NCBI RefSeq assembly: GCF_958298935.1
Contig: NC_084933.1
Location: 7,299,001 to 7,363,000, forward strand
Reading direction: 5' to 3'
DNA length: 64,000 bases
DNA from: Phragmites australis
Taxonomy: Eukaryota > Streptophyta > Magnoliopsida > Poales > Poaceae
The notes under the pieces were generated by a model, which was given only the letters and a program-made list of their open reading frames with translations, made no database searches and was not told where the DNA came from. Shown here in pieces: positions 32,881 to 44,689 of this stretch. Position 1 is the first letter of the stretch. Every line of letters begins with the position of its first letter. Both the position numbers and the translations under genes were made by a program.

Positions 32881-34277
32881 CCGTGCACAACACTGTCTTT
32901 TTGGCCCCGGTGACCTTCCTCGTCCTCATCGACGCACCACTGCTTCTAAGCCCTCTCCGTCCAATTCCATTGCTCGGTGAGCTTCATAGTGCCACACCCA
33001 ATCTTTTGCGCACGCTATTTCGATCATAGCCCATCATCGCCTGGTGCTTCGCGTAAGCTGCCCGGCCACCACCACGAGCTCGCCCACCTCCCCGATGAAC
33101 TTAGATCCATGAGCTGCCTCTGCTCGAGCCGAACACACGGTGAGCTTCATCGTAGTCCAGGGAACCTCACCGCCCCTTCACTTCCACTCTCTCAGTTTGC
33201 AGCACCCCATCATCATTGGCCAAGCTCCGCCGCCTGCCATGGTCACCACTGGTCATGCTTGCCACCGCATTTGCCGCCGCCGACCCGTCAAATGAGTTCC
33301 CCGCAGTGCGTTGAACATTTTGGTACCCCTCCCCAGCCAAGCTCCACCGCCGTTCACTGTTGGCGACCGGTCAAAGTTGGTCAACAACGATAGGAAAATC
33401 CAAAAAATTTTGAAAGGAAGATTAGTGGTATTGATAAATCGACTGAGATAATCTATAATTTGTAGAATAATATCTAGAGCTCAAAAAAAATATGAAACAA
33501 AGTTTGTTACTTTTGTTTTGTCATGATCTACATGATAAAAATAGATGCATGCATTAAATGTTCACTGAAATACCTCTACTTCATTAAATATATTGTAACT
33601 TGTTAATCCATAATTAAATCTTAAAATATCCAAAATGGTCAATCAAACTTTGTTAATATTCTTTTGTCAAGCTCTAAACATGAAAAATATATTTCAAGCA
33701 TGAAATGCTTGTTTAGCACTAATTCTTTGTTAATCTTGATTAAGCCTTTCAAATTTAATTAATTTCCACATAAATTAATAAAAATCATAAAATGTTAAAC
33801 TAATTTTTTAGGTCTTCTTTATGTACAGCAAAGATACCTTTCACCTTGTTGAGTACTTCCCTCATATGAGTTTGTTTGAACTACCTCATTTCATTTTGGA
33901 TTTAAAAATAGCAAGCATGTAATTTGGTTAAGTAAGTGGGCAAATGAACTCCAATTCATGTGATTCTTCCTCTATCGCTATTTAGAGAACGACGTCGCAG
34001 AGTGTCATGAGGTTGATCTTGAGGGTGAATGTGTTGTTTAATTTTGATAAGTTATAGCTATATATATGTCATGCAAGTAAGGGTTGAATAATAATGAAAA
34101 TTTCTAGGGATGGCACCAACAAAAACTCATCGAAAGCGGATGCAAAAGCATACAAAATGCGGCTCCTTTAAACCAAGCCAATTGCCAATAGGAAATGATG
34201 AGATAATTTATTTGTTGGTGATTGCAAAATCTTCTAGACGTTATGAATTTGGATTTACAATAATGATATAATTGTAG
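32881..34277 (+). other. CACTA-1: non-coding 5' region
   Basis: A GC-rich part (32900-33380, with repeated GTGAGCTTCAT phrases) and a long AT-rich part (33390-34090). This looks like the untranslated leader and intron region that precedes TNP2 in grass CACTA elements. No coding motif was found; the 138-codon frame at 32977-33393 is Pro/Ser/His-rich and unremarkable. Confidence 0.5.
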
Positions 34278-36118
34278 ATGGAGAGAAGATGGATGTAAGA
34301 TCCAAGCTGTGTGAGCACAAAGTACAAGAACGACGTGGAGTATTTCCTGATAACAGCCGCGGTGCACAAGTCAAATACATAGTCTCAATACATGTGTTGT
34401 CCATGCGTTGATTGCAAGAACAAGAAGCGGTTTTTCCACTTGATGCCAAGGGGCTTTATGCCTGGCTATACCTGTTGGACCAAGCACGGTGAAGCTGAGA
34501 TTGTACAAGAAGGGCAAGACATTGGCAGAGAAGATGAAGACTTATGCACCAATATACCAGCTGACGAACACACCGATATGCCACCTGCCAGAGATATGTT
34601 GATCGATGATGATCTAGAGAAGATGTTGGCTGACACCAACACCGATGATCTGGAGCAGATGTTGTGTGATGGGGAGGGAAACTTCACCAATGAAAGAGAG
34701 TTCAAAAGTTCCAACGTATTCCTGGGCTGCAAGAAGGATTCTTAAATACCATTATTCCTTGGCTGCAAGAATGAGCACACAAAGTTGTGTACCATGCTTT
34801 TACTGCTACAATTGAAGGCAAGCAACGGGTAGTCCGATACAAGCTTCATAGAGTTGTTACTGCTTTTGAAGAAATTGCTTGCAAAGGGAAATGTGCTACC
34901 AGAAAATATGTACCAAGCCTAGCAGGCTGTGTGACCATTGAGGTTGGAAGTGCAGAAAATACATGCAGGTCCAAATGATCGCATGTTGTATCACAGAAAG
35001 CATGCAAACTTGGAAGCATGTCTCGTCTCTAGTGCAACACAATACAAGCGTGACGATGATGATATCGATGGTGAAGGAAAGAAGAAAAGGCCTCCCATCA
35101 AGGTGATGTGGTATTTTCTAATAGTCCCCCATTTGGAGCGTTGATTTGCAAACAAAAGGCATGCCGAACTGATGCGATGGCACGCCGAGGAGCGCAAGGA
35201 TGATGGAATACTAAGACACCCCGCTGATTCTTCGCAGTGGAGAAACATTGATAGGAAATACAAGGGGCCATTTATAGAAATTGTGAGGAATATAAGATTT
35301 GGGTTGAGTACGGATGGGATGAATCTATTCGGCAACATGAGCAGTAGTCATAGCACTTGGCAGTGACTCTATGTATCTACAACCTTCCTCCTTGGTTGTG
35401 TATGAAGTGGAAGTACATTATGATGCCGGTGCTGATACCAGGGCTAAGGCAACTTGGCAACGATATCGATGTCTACTTGAAATCATTAATGAAAGATCTT
35501 GTAATATTGTGGAACGATGGTGTGCAGGTATGGAATCCATACAACAGAGAGAACTTCACCCAACGCATAATGTTGTTTGTAACAATCCAGGATTGGCCAA
35601 CCCTTGGCAACCTATCGGGCCAAACTGTCAAAGCTTACTGTGCATGTGTGTATTGCTTGGATGAAACAAAGAGATTTTCGCTGAAGAATAGCCAAAAAAT
35701 GGTATACCTAGGTCATCATAAATTTCTTCGCAAGGATCACCCGTACCATACCAACTCGATCACCTCCTAAGCATCGTACTAGGAGAAAGGTATATGAGAT
35801 GGTAAAAGGACTTAGGGTTATCCTTGGAAAGGGATCGGGGAGTACACCGGTTATGAAATCTAATCTTAGAGCTCATATGTTCAAAAAGAAATATGTTTTT
35901 TATGACTTAGCTTATTGGCTGGATTTGGTGGATCGACACGCAATCAATTTCATGCACATTGAGAAGAATGTGTGTGATAGCTTCGTTGGTACGTTATTAG
36001 GCATACCTGGCAAAACATAGGATACACTCTAAGCACGGAAGGACCTAAAATGTTTGAAACTCGAATAGGATCTACATCCCAAAGATATGCAAGAAGACAA
36101 CAAATATCTTGGTCCCTG
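34278..36118 (+). pseudogene. CACTA-1 TNP2-class transposase, 5' two-thirds
   Basis: The likely start ATG is 34278. Domains in order: the transposase-associated domain (MCCPCVDCKNKKRF, then PGYTCWTKHGE, 34392-34500); a linker; the region LEVQKIHAGPNDRMLYHRK (34940-35010); then the TNP2 core MRWHAEERKDDGILRHPADS, FGLSTDGMN, SSSHSTW, YNLPPWLCMKWKYIMMPVL, and later DRHAINFMHIEKNV. The STDG Asp is kept. At least five frameshifts or stops interrupt it. It stops at 36118, where the LTR start TGTAACACCC begins. The C-terminal DUF4218 and DUF4216 parts were not found on the far side of the insertion. Confidence 0.9.
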
Positions 36119-38460
36119 TAACACCCTAGTTATTTCAACTTTCTGGAAATAGTAATAAATGTCCTTTTCCTTAGAATAGGGTGTTTTACTTTGCCTTAAG
36201 ATTTTAGGAGAAGAAAATAATATATTTTCTAAAAGTTAGAATTTTGAATCTAGGCTTTATTATAGTTTGTCGCATTCATGATTGAGTTTAGCTGCATTGG
36301 AGTTTTTATTGAGTGGAAAATATACTTTTGAAAAACCCCGAGCGCGTTGTTCGAAATTAAAAAAAATAAAAAGAAGAAACATAAAAAAAGGGGATTTGAA
36401 AAAGGTTCTATTAAGGAAAAAAAATTCCTCTCTCGGCTGAAACCCTCCTTCCCGGCCTTTTTCTTTCTCCCCACCCGGGCCAGCCTATTTCCTCCTCCCG
36501 CCTCCCCGCCTGGGCCGGCAGAAGGCCACGGCCCAGCAACGCCAGACCGCTTCTCCAGTTGCGCCCGACCGATTTCCGCTTCTTCCCGCAAACGCTGCCA
36601 AGTGGGCCCCAAGCCTTCTTCCTTCTCTCACCTGCATTGGACTCTGCCCGAATCCAGATCGAAGCCGATGCCATTTGCCGATCTCCCGCGTTCGAATCCC
36701 AACCAACTCGGGTCTATCCGCAGCCGCATGCCCGCCTATATAAACACCCGAGCACCCTTGGCCTTTTCCCATCTAAGAATCGCACCAGTTCAAGCCGTTC
36801 CGCCGCCGCCATAGCCGAGCCACCCCAAGCATCACCACCGCCATTCCGACGCCCGCTCGCCGTAGCTGAGCCGCGCTTGAGCACCTCCACCTTCTGTCGC
36901 GCCCGTCGCTGCCTTCTCCGACGAGTTTTGGTCACTGGAGCTCCCTCCCCGACGTCGCCCGAGTCTCGCCGACGTCTACCCCACCGCCGCACACCACCCG
37001 AGCCGCGCCATCGTCGGTACGTGTCTAAAACGGAATCCCCGTGCTCCCTTCTCTGGCGCCGGTCAACTAAAGCCCCCCCCCAATAGCCGTTAGATCTGTT
37101 GTGGATGGCCAGGATTAAAAGCTTCCCATACCCCTTCGGTGTCCAATCACCTGGTGCCACGTGACCACATAATCCTAGTCAGCAGATCAGGCCACCTCAT
37201 CGCTTGCTTAAGCCAGTCACCTCATCCATTTAGCCGACGTGGTAGTGACACGTCAGCACACTTTTTTCAGTCAAGTTTTCCTATTTGATTTAATTCGGGA
37301 GTAATGACAGTTTTGCAAAATAAGCCCCTGGACTTTCCTATATTTAAATAAAAGCCCTTGTAATTATGCAAATTAGTCCCTAAACTTTTTCTTAATTACA
37401 AATAGGTCCCTCAATTTTCACAAAAAGGCCCCTAACCTCTCTGTTTTATTTAAATTAAGCCCCTTTTATTTTCAGATGTAACCCTAATCGTATTTATAGC
37501 ATAACTTTCTCATTTTAGCTCCGATTTAGATGATTTTCGCGCTCACGTGTTCATAGCGACGTGTACTATCTTGTAGTACCTTTTTCATAGATGTTAGCTA
37601 CTGTGTGATGTACTATTCTTAGTTGGTTTTGTTGTTTGTTTTTTCGGTGCGTGTCGGAAGCAGACGAAGAGCAGTTCGAGAACCTTCAGGACCAAGTTTT
37701 TGAAGAGTCTGAGCAGCAAGTTGGGAGAGGCAAGTGTCCTTGAACATTTTGATCCTAGTTTGTTTAAAATGTGTTCTTTTCAAACATGCATGCTGTTAAT
37801 CCTGAATCCTATGTATTTATAGTACCCTGTTCCATATATGTCCTTGTCGCCATGTTGATAGTAGAGGATATGATGGGTAGTCATGCTTAGCTTCGCACGA
37901 GGGGATTGTAGGGTTAAGGGTTAAACATGATTAACTAATTAATACAATTATGAGTTGGGAATATTAATGATGGCAATAGCAACATGGAACCTTAGGCCTT
38001 GAGCAAAGTTGGGTCAGTGATGATGAAGTTATGATGTTGGTTTAGTCTTTGCTCAAGTAACCTAAGTAAGGACCGGTTCGTGGAGCGATAACCCAAGAAA
38101 TATCGTACCAACCACGAGACCTGGTATGGGATAGGCCTAGCCTATTAATTAGTGGATTCCAGTTTTTGTGCGTGCCAAACGGAAGAGTGGTTGTGTGGGG
38201 ACGGCAAAGGCCAGAACCATTTGGTTAGTGGTATGAGATGGGTATTGGAAGGAAAGGGTGAAAACTTTCTGGAGCTACAAGGCGAAGGGGGCTTCTGGGT
38301 GGTGTGAATGCCACTTTAACGATGGTGAAACCTAGCGGGCATGCACATACTAGATGAAACTTTGTAACAGCTTTGTAGTGACTTTTCGGGCGACACACCA
38401 CTAGCGTGTGTTAAGTGTCTAGCTAACATGGCAACATGGAAATCATGACTTGTGATGGAA
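36119..38460 (+). repeat. Gypsy-type LTR, copy 1, lacking its 3' end
   Basis: Starts TGTAACACCCTAG directly after the interrupted transposase. Landmarks in order: TATA (GCCTATATAAACACC near 36736), a CG-rich stretch, the phrase series AAATAGGTCCCT (37390-37450), CAAGTGTCCTTGA (37730), and AGGACCGGTTCGTGGAGCGA followed by CAAGAAATATCGTACC (38070-38110). The series recurs in copy 2. It breaks off at about 38460, some 640 bp short of the end seen in copy 2. Open frames within are Pro/Arg-rich by composition. Confidence 0.75.
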
Positions 38461-41159
38461 ATCCGGCTCGAATACACCGTGCCACCGCCTTAGAGTCCCG
38501 ACGCACCCAAGCCTCTCTAGCTTGCCGATATAAGCTCAGGAACCACTTTCATTCAAATCTCGTTTCAAAGCCGTTGCCTCCTATGCCCCAAATCGCCGAG
38601 TCGTTGAATCCCTAGTCGTCGCCGCTACCATAGGAGCCCCTCAGTTGAGCTCGAAAATTCGTCGACTCCGCGCCACTTTGCAACCACCAAGGCACCCCAA
38701 AGCCTCTCCAGTGTCTCCTGAACACTCCCCTGTCCTCTCCTTTGCTTCCCGACCGTCGGAACCCCTCCACCGACGAGCTCCCGTGTGCCATTGCCTCCCT
38801 CACCGCCGCTGGACCTCTCCCATCTCACGCCGCCCGAGGTAAGGCCTCAAACGGATTCCTCTCTCCCTCCTGAAGCTTATTCGCCGCTCATCATCGAAGT
38901 CTGAGGCCGGCGACGACCTTTCTCCCTCTGCTCTGGTGACTCTCCGCCGCATCCTGAGCCGGTGCCGTCGTTTTTAATATGTGCCGCCGCCAAATCTGTC
39001 CCCAAATTCCCTCAGCCGCCCGATCCTTCATCAAAGGCCCGGATTAGATCTAACTTACCTCGTCAGCCAACCAACCAGAAGCTACCACGTGTCTCACTTG
39101 ATCTAGTCAGCTTATGTGCCATGTCAGCCGCCATGTCATCACCACATCAGCAATATTGCGTATGTGTCTTGTCCAGTCAGCCTGCCACGTCAGCCAAAGC
39201 AGCCCAGTCAATATTTCAAGAATTCCCAGTACAAAAATAATTCCAGAAATTCCAGAAAATAGCTCTTTTGCAATTATACCCTTGAACTTTTCTGTAATTA
39301 CCTAAAAGCCCCTATCTTTTTACAGATTAGTCCCTAGACTTTTTCCAAAATTACAAATAGGTCCCTCTATTTTTACAAAAAAGGTCCCTGAACTTTCTAT
39401 TTTATTAAAAATAAGTCTTTTTCTTTTTTAGATTAAACCCTAGAATTGTTTTAGCCATATCTTTTTCGTTTTAGCTTCGATTTGAGTGATTCTTGCACTC
39501 AAATTTTTCTAAAAATATGATCTATCTAACCATGCTAGTTTTAAGTATTAACACTCATATCTTTACAGTAGTTTTTCCTTAGTAACATCTAGATCTCTAC
39601 AACCATATCTTTTTCCCAGAAGAACTACAGTCAATCTTTTCTATCTTCCCATGTGAAACTTTAACCCTGGTTCCCATACCTTAATTTTTCCTCGACAGTA
39701 GTCCAGTCAATTATGTTCTCCTTGTTCAACCTAATCCAAGATCCCAGTTTATCGTTCTATTTCTTTTGGAGTTTATTTGGTGTTTATTCGATGTTTTTGT
39801 TTGTCGATAGAATTCGCGATTAGTCGACAACGCTTCGGATCTGTTCGAGGGATCTCAAGACTAAGATTTCGTCAACTGAGCAGTATTGGATAAAAGGCAA
39901 GTGTCCTTGATCATATTAAACCTATGTTTTTAAATGTTTTGTTTTATAAACTGCATGCAATGTCTGTCAACTTGATGGGTAGTCACCTATGTTAGGGTTT
40001 ACCTAGTTCTTCCTTTACATTCCTTGAAGCCTAAGCGGTAGTTGATATGAGTTTCTTGGGTAGAATTTCTTAGCCATGGTTTTTGGATGTTGGGAAGTAT
40101 CATATACATGTTAATGGAATTATGCAGTGGTAATGATGAATTTGGTATAGTAACATGGAACCCTAGGACTTGGGCAAAGAATGGGTTAGAGAATGTTGGT
40201 TCTTGTGGTGGGCTTGTGGATACGTTCCAAAAAGAGATGTGAGTTTTGGTTGGTTATTTCCCTGTTGGATAGTTGGAAAGCCATTGCCCAAGTGTCATAT
40301 ATAAGGACCGGTTTGTGGAGCGATAACTCAAGAAATATCGTACCAAACATGAGACCGATATGGGTAAGGCTTAGCATATTGATTAGACACATGGCTGGCA
40401 TTTGTTGGAGTACCAGGACCTAATTGATGGACCATGCTTTGTAGTGATTCCCCTGGCGGCACACCGCTAGCGTGTGTTAATTGTTTCGCGAACACGGCAA
40501 CAAGGATATCACGACTCATGGCTAAAAGTTGGACAACCTCTGTAGAGTATAAAACTATTATAACAGTCGTGCACGCGGTTATGGGAGACTTGGATCCACA
40601 CATGATTAGTTGATGGTGGAATGATCTTGGTTATGGTTATAGTCACGGATATGGTTTTGGAGGTTAGCCTCGAATGTTAGTTGTTGGGTGGATTAATTGG
40701 GTTACATTCACTTGATAATTGTTTAATGTTTTTGTGTCCAAATATATTTTCATTACTCGCATTTACGCAAAAATACCGTGTGATAGCCTATTCTTGTGGA
40801 AAGCCTACATATCCTTATTTTCCCACACTTATTGAGTACTCCAAGTGCTCACCCTTGCTATTTCCCCCAATACATATGCTGCTCAGTGGAAGATTTTCAA
40901 GACTTTCAAGTTGACGACCTGATGTTCTAGGAGCGTGTTTTCCGATCGATGCCTGTGGAGTGCTTGGTCGCCGATGCTTTCGTCCCGCTGCCGTAGTTTA
41001 GCTGATAGAGTTGTTTAGGTGAAGTCTTTTGTAAGAAGTGAACGATTGTAAGTTAAAGTATTGCTTTTGTTACTTCATCTATGACTTCCTTATGTGTGAT
41101 GAACTTCCTAGGCACACATAAGCCGCACTTGGTTTTGTCCGTTAAAACTGGGTTTGACA
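38461..41159 (+). repeat. Gypsy-type LTR, copy 2, lacking its 5' end
   Basis: Begins just upstream of the counterpart TATA region (GCCGATATAAGCTCAGG near 38533) and repeats the copy-1 series: AAATAGGTCCCT (39354), CAAGTGTCCTTGA (39899), AGGACCGGTTTGTGGAGCGA (40305) and CGCTAGCGTGTGTTAA (40465). It ends AAACTGGGTTTGACA at 41159, a plausible LTR terminus pairing with TGTAACACCC. No internal coding region separates it from copy 1. Confidence 0.75.
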
Positions 41160-41160
41160 G

Positions 41161-41774
41161 AAGGCCACTTTCGGACCTCCAGGCTTCAGGGAAGTTCAGA
41201 GTCATGAAGCCATACCTCCCAAAGCCACAGCCTCCGGAGATTAGGTAGGCTTCCTAAAGGCTACAGGGTGAGTCATCAGGCCTCAAGAAAGATCTGTCAG
41301 AGCAGGGATGCCAGTCATCCATCCCCTGCAAGGATGTGACCGGCATTTCATACGAAGGCTAGTGGACGCCATCCTAACATGATGATGCAAGCGGAGGATG
41401 CCTGACACACGGGACAACACGACACTATGCCACATTTGGCGATCAACATTGTACTGACAAGGAGGTTGGTTCAACCCCTGTATTTGTCGTGGTAGATATT
41501 ATCTCCTAAGTAAGGTAAAAGGTAGTTTTACCAAAACCTGTGCCATGTAATTCAGCCAGTCCTAGATTTTTGTTAGTAGCGATAACTTGTACACTACGCC
41601 ATGGGTAGCCCTATAAATACAGGGCCATGGCCATCAAGCCAAGGACCAACCTTTTCTACTATCAATACATCGTCGGTGTCCCTTTCTCTCAAACTTCGTC
41701 TCCAAACTTGAGTCTTCTCCTTAGAAGAAACTCTCGCCGCACTTGTTAGCGTAAGACGATCTCTTGCTCCAACA
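41161..41774 (+). repeat. Truncated LTR of the solo-LTR family
   Basis: Ends TTGCTCCAACA at 41774. The last 100 bp match the start of the minus-strand LTR at 50429 when reverse-complemented (shared AGACTCAAG, GGAGACGAAGTTT and GAGAGTTTCTTCTAAGGAG). GAGTCATCAGGCCTCAAGAA also has its counterpart in that LTR. A TATA-like CCCTATAAATACAGGG is at about 41610. Roughly the first 150 bp of the family LTR are missing. Confidence 0.75.
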
Positions 41775-42240
41775 AATTCATCCCACTGATGAATCCTTTC
41801 ATCTTGAAGTGTATGAGGCAGCCACCCGGTAACAATCTCTGCCGGTTCTATGTTCTTACTTCATTAATAGATTCTACCCAGATGGAGAGGCTGTCATGTT
41901 CAATGATCTTGAGGTATGAAATTACATACCGATGCCTTCTTTTCAATTTCTATACGTGTTCAAGGACTAATTTTTTCAATTATTCAAACATGATGCTCCA
42001 AACAATGCACATGTGCATTACAACCTGCAGAAATACATGCCATTCAAGACCAAGTCGTCGGGTTCTTCATGGAACACGTTATCAACCCGGTCGGTGAGTT
42101 TCATGAACCGATCGTGTTGTCAATGCGTGAGAGATCTTCAAATGATTTCTTACCTTCTAGTAGAGAGTATGTGACAAGGAAGAAGGCTACCAGGGGGTTA
42201 GATGACTTATATATCGTCAAATGACACCATTTTAGTGAAG
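41775..42240 (+). pseudogene. Ulp1/C48-like protease C-terminal fragment, probably CACTA-1
   Basis: The plus strand from about 41789 reads CMRQPPGNNLCRFYVLTSL. In grass transposon-encoded C48 (Ulp1-like) cysteine peptidases the C-terminus contains QPPG, then LCGYYVCE, the Cys of LCG being catalytic. Here that Cys is present and the following Gly is Arg. Frame changes follow; a GFFMEHVINPVGEFHEP-like stretch can be read near 42055-42105. Such peptidase genes accompany TNP2 in some plant transposons. The assignment rests on one short motif. Confidence 0.5.
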
Positions 42241-42345
42241 GATATTAATTATTATGTATTAATAAAGGACATGAATTACTATGTATTAATGAAGGTGTAT
42301 TTATTATTGATTTACATTAAATATGTGTCTCATTGTATGCATGTC
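42241..42345. repeat. AT-rich repeat, copy 1
   Basis: ATTACTATGTATTAATGAAGGTG at 42270 onward, then TTTATTATTGATTTACATTA and CATTGTATGCATGT, recurs at 42860-42950 with few changes (about 85 bp). A shorter internal repeat (TTATGTATTAATAAAGGACATGAA) precedes it. Confidence 0.8.
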
Positions 42346-42775
42346 AGCGCACATGGTCCAGAAGCAATGACTCATAAGCGTGCCCAGGAGGAAGAGGATG
42401 AGAAGCTGGCACGTCAACTGTGTACTACGGAGGAGCAAGAAGCAGCATTTTGTAAGCGTGCCTAGGAGGAGGAGGATGAGAGGGTGGTCCATCGGTGCGC
42501 TGTGGATGAGCATGAGAGGGTGGCCCCTCATTGCACTACAGAGGAGGCCAAAGGCTCAAACTGTAGTAGCGTTCAAGCGTCGGACTTCGATGTCTTTGAC
42601 ATGCCAGTGAGGCTTGAGCTTAGGCGATGCTGCGGTCGATCAGGCGTGGCTGAGTCCTCCACTCTACCACCATCGGTCCCCCAGTGTCCCCAGACGTACA
42701 CACGCCATCAGCCATCCGTGCAGAGATGCGGTCCTCATCGTGGAAGAGGTAGAGGGATACTAAACTAGCTCAACT
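42346..42775 (+). pseudogene. Acidic repeat-containing ORF remnant in CACTA-1
   Basis: A plus-strand frame (42202-42465, continued in shifted frames to about 42770) encodes repeated charged units: KRAQEEEDEKLARQL, TTEEQEAAFCKRA, EEEDERVVHRCA, then TTEEAKGSN. It has an in-frame stop at 42463-42465 between two units. I do not recognise the family; it could be the 3' part of the peptidase gene or a second CACTA gene. A later stretch reads ASDFDVFDMPVRL. Codon structure is plausible but unproven. Confidence 0.4.
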
Positions 42776-42859
42776 CGATCAACTTTTCGAAGGATGACCT
42801 ATGAGAACTATTATGTATATACGTGTGTTTATCTATGCCTATGAATTATAATATGTGTT

Positions 42860-42950
42860 CACTTGAATATGACATGAATTACTATATATTAATAAAGGTG
42901 CCTTTATTATTGATTTACATTAAATATATGTCTCATTGTATGCATGTATT
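42860..42950. repeat. AT-rich repeat, copy 2
   Basis: Second copy of the 85-bp segment at 42262-42345 in the same orientation. The two copies bracket the acidic repeat ORF remnant. Confidence 0.8.
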
Positions 42951-43019
42951 AAGAGGGAGAGAGACGGAGAGATCGAGAAGATGAAGAGAGGACAAATGGA
43001 GGGAGGAGAGGCAAAACAC

Positions 43020-43350
43020 TGTCGACTGAAGCATTCAACTAGCAGTGATGCCGTGGTAATCACTGTGGGCTGAAACCACTAGCCGGCAGTGATTCCCAAG
43101 GCGTCACTGCCAGCTGAAGCCTTCGACCAACAGTGATTGCCAAAACATCACTACCAGCTGAAGGCATTCATCCATCATCACTTTGCGCCTTCGGTCGGTA
43201 GTGATTCATCCATCATCACTACCACTGGTGGTTTCAGCCGGCAGTAATAACTCCTTCACTGCCGGTCCCTTGAGCCACTGCCGGCTCTAAAACCAGTAAT
43301 GAAGAGAGTTTTAAAGCCAACAATAATATATTATTCTACAGTACTGATGA
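43020..43350 (+). repeat. CACTA-1: right subterminal repeats
   Basis: Dense copies of GCCGGCAGTGATT, CATCACTACCAGCTGAAG, GCGTCACTGCCAGCTGAAG, CACTGCCGGTCCC and CCACTGCCGGCTC, both orientations. They match the motif set at 32590-32880. The terminus may be the TTCTACAGTACTG near 43335-43345, but it is too degraded to call. Confidence 0.7.
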
Positions 43351-44367
43351 TTACATCTAAAACATATCAACAAGTACAACACATATTGGACAATACAAAC
43401 TCAAGCTTCGGCTCGAGTAAGCTTGCTGACATAAACTTGAGTAAGCATGGTAAGAAAAGCTCAGTAATACAAATTTAGGTATATAAGCTACTTGAATAAG
43501 CTCGATTTGAAATAGATCAGGCCTAATAAAACTGATCAAGCTTGTCCCATTAAGCTCGACAGACTTTTCTCGGCCAAGCCTTAATCGAGTCTACGTCAAA
43601 TCAAGATCGAGTATCTTGTGAAGGACAATATAGGAAAATTAAAGAAAAGCATATTACACTGAAACGGATATCTTAATTTGTATCTTGTTTCTATTGTTAT
43701 TTCTGATGCATATTTATGAGATAATAAAATATAACAAAAGCTATTTACTATTCCCAACCCTGCTCACAATATGACCAAGACCAGGCTACCCATCTCATTC
43801 GTCTGTTCTTTTAGGATCAGCACCGAGAAATAGATGCGTGCTGCGGCCTGCGATAGCATATATAATTGTAGCACTAGGAAAAAAGAAGCTCATTTCATGA
43901 GCTTGCGAGCTAGGTTCAAAATTGAAATAAGTCGATTTCGAGTGAAAGTCGATTACTCTTAGGCTCAGCTTCGCTCGTTTGCTCAATAGGAAAATTCTTC
44001 CGAACTATAGTTAATATGATATTAAATCAAATAAGTAGATTTCAAGTGAAGCTCGGTTAACCATGTAGATTTAACCAAGTAGCCAGCCGTATATATCCAG
44101 CAGGAGTCTAAAAATAATAGACTTGAAGAGACGGACGGCTAGCCTGTGTTATCACATATCTATCCTGATCTGCAGGCCCATGGCTTTTGTTGACCAGCTT
44201 TGGTACGGTGGTCTCTCATACTCGGCTGTTCCGATTTATACTAGTTTATATGTAGTTGGACGCACGCGGGCAAACGAATATCTCTCAGCACGTTGCTATA
44301 GACAGCACAAAATATCGAGGCATGTCTTCAGTGTGTCGTCCTCGCTGTTCCAAACTGCTCCCTACCG
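43351..44367. other. AT-rich sequence without a gene
   Basis: Contains degenerate AAGCTCG/CTCGAGTAAGCTTG phrases at 43400-43620 and GGCTCAGCTTCGCTCG near 43955, a composition often seen in old transposon ends. No coding motif or terminal repeat could be paired. No RNA gene was seen. Confidence 0.3.
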
Positions 44368-44689
44368 CACTACAAAAATATCCATGCACCCTTATTCGAC
44401 CGGAACCGACACCTATAATGGATATATTACCGCCTGTTATTGTTAGGAACCGATGTTAATTATCCATCTAAAAATAATCAACAGTAAAAACACTTATCAT
44501 GGTTAGTTGGTATTAAAAACAAATACTAATACTTATTAGTTGGTGTTAAAAATCAATACTAATACTATCACTACCTGATTCTTGATATGAATTTATAATA
44601 ATAATTGTTTTTACTATCAATTTATAACACGAAATAAATAGTAATAATAGAGGGAGTATCATAGTAGGTTTGTGTTATGATCAGTAGTG
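44368..44689. mobile_element. Possible CACTA-derived MITE
   Basis: The 322-bp stretch opens CACTACAAAAATATCC and closes GATCAGTAGTG, so it has CACTAC ends in inverted orientation. Its interior has repeated TTGGT(A/G)TTAAAAA and AATACTAATACT phrases. Only six terminal bases match perfectly and I see no 3-bp target duplication, so the ends may be chance. Confidence 0.35.

Noticed and set aside
36700..36725. T-loop-like GTTCGAATCCC
   Set aside because: No matching acceptor, D or anticodon arms around it; chance match in an LTR.
36347..37160. Several GC-rich open frames on both strands (up to 175 codons)
   Set aside because: They lie in the GC-rich part of a gypsy LTR after its TATA box, overlap each other on opposite strands, and contain no family motif.
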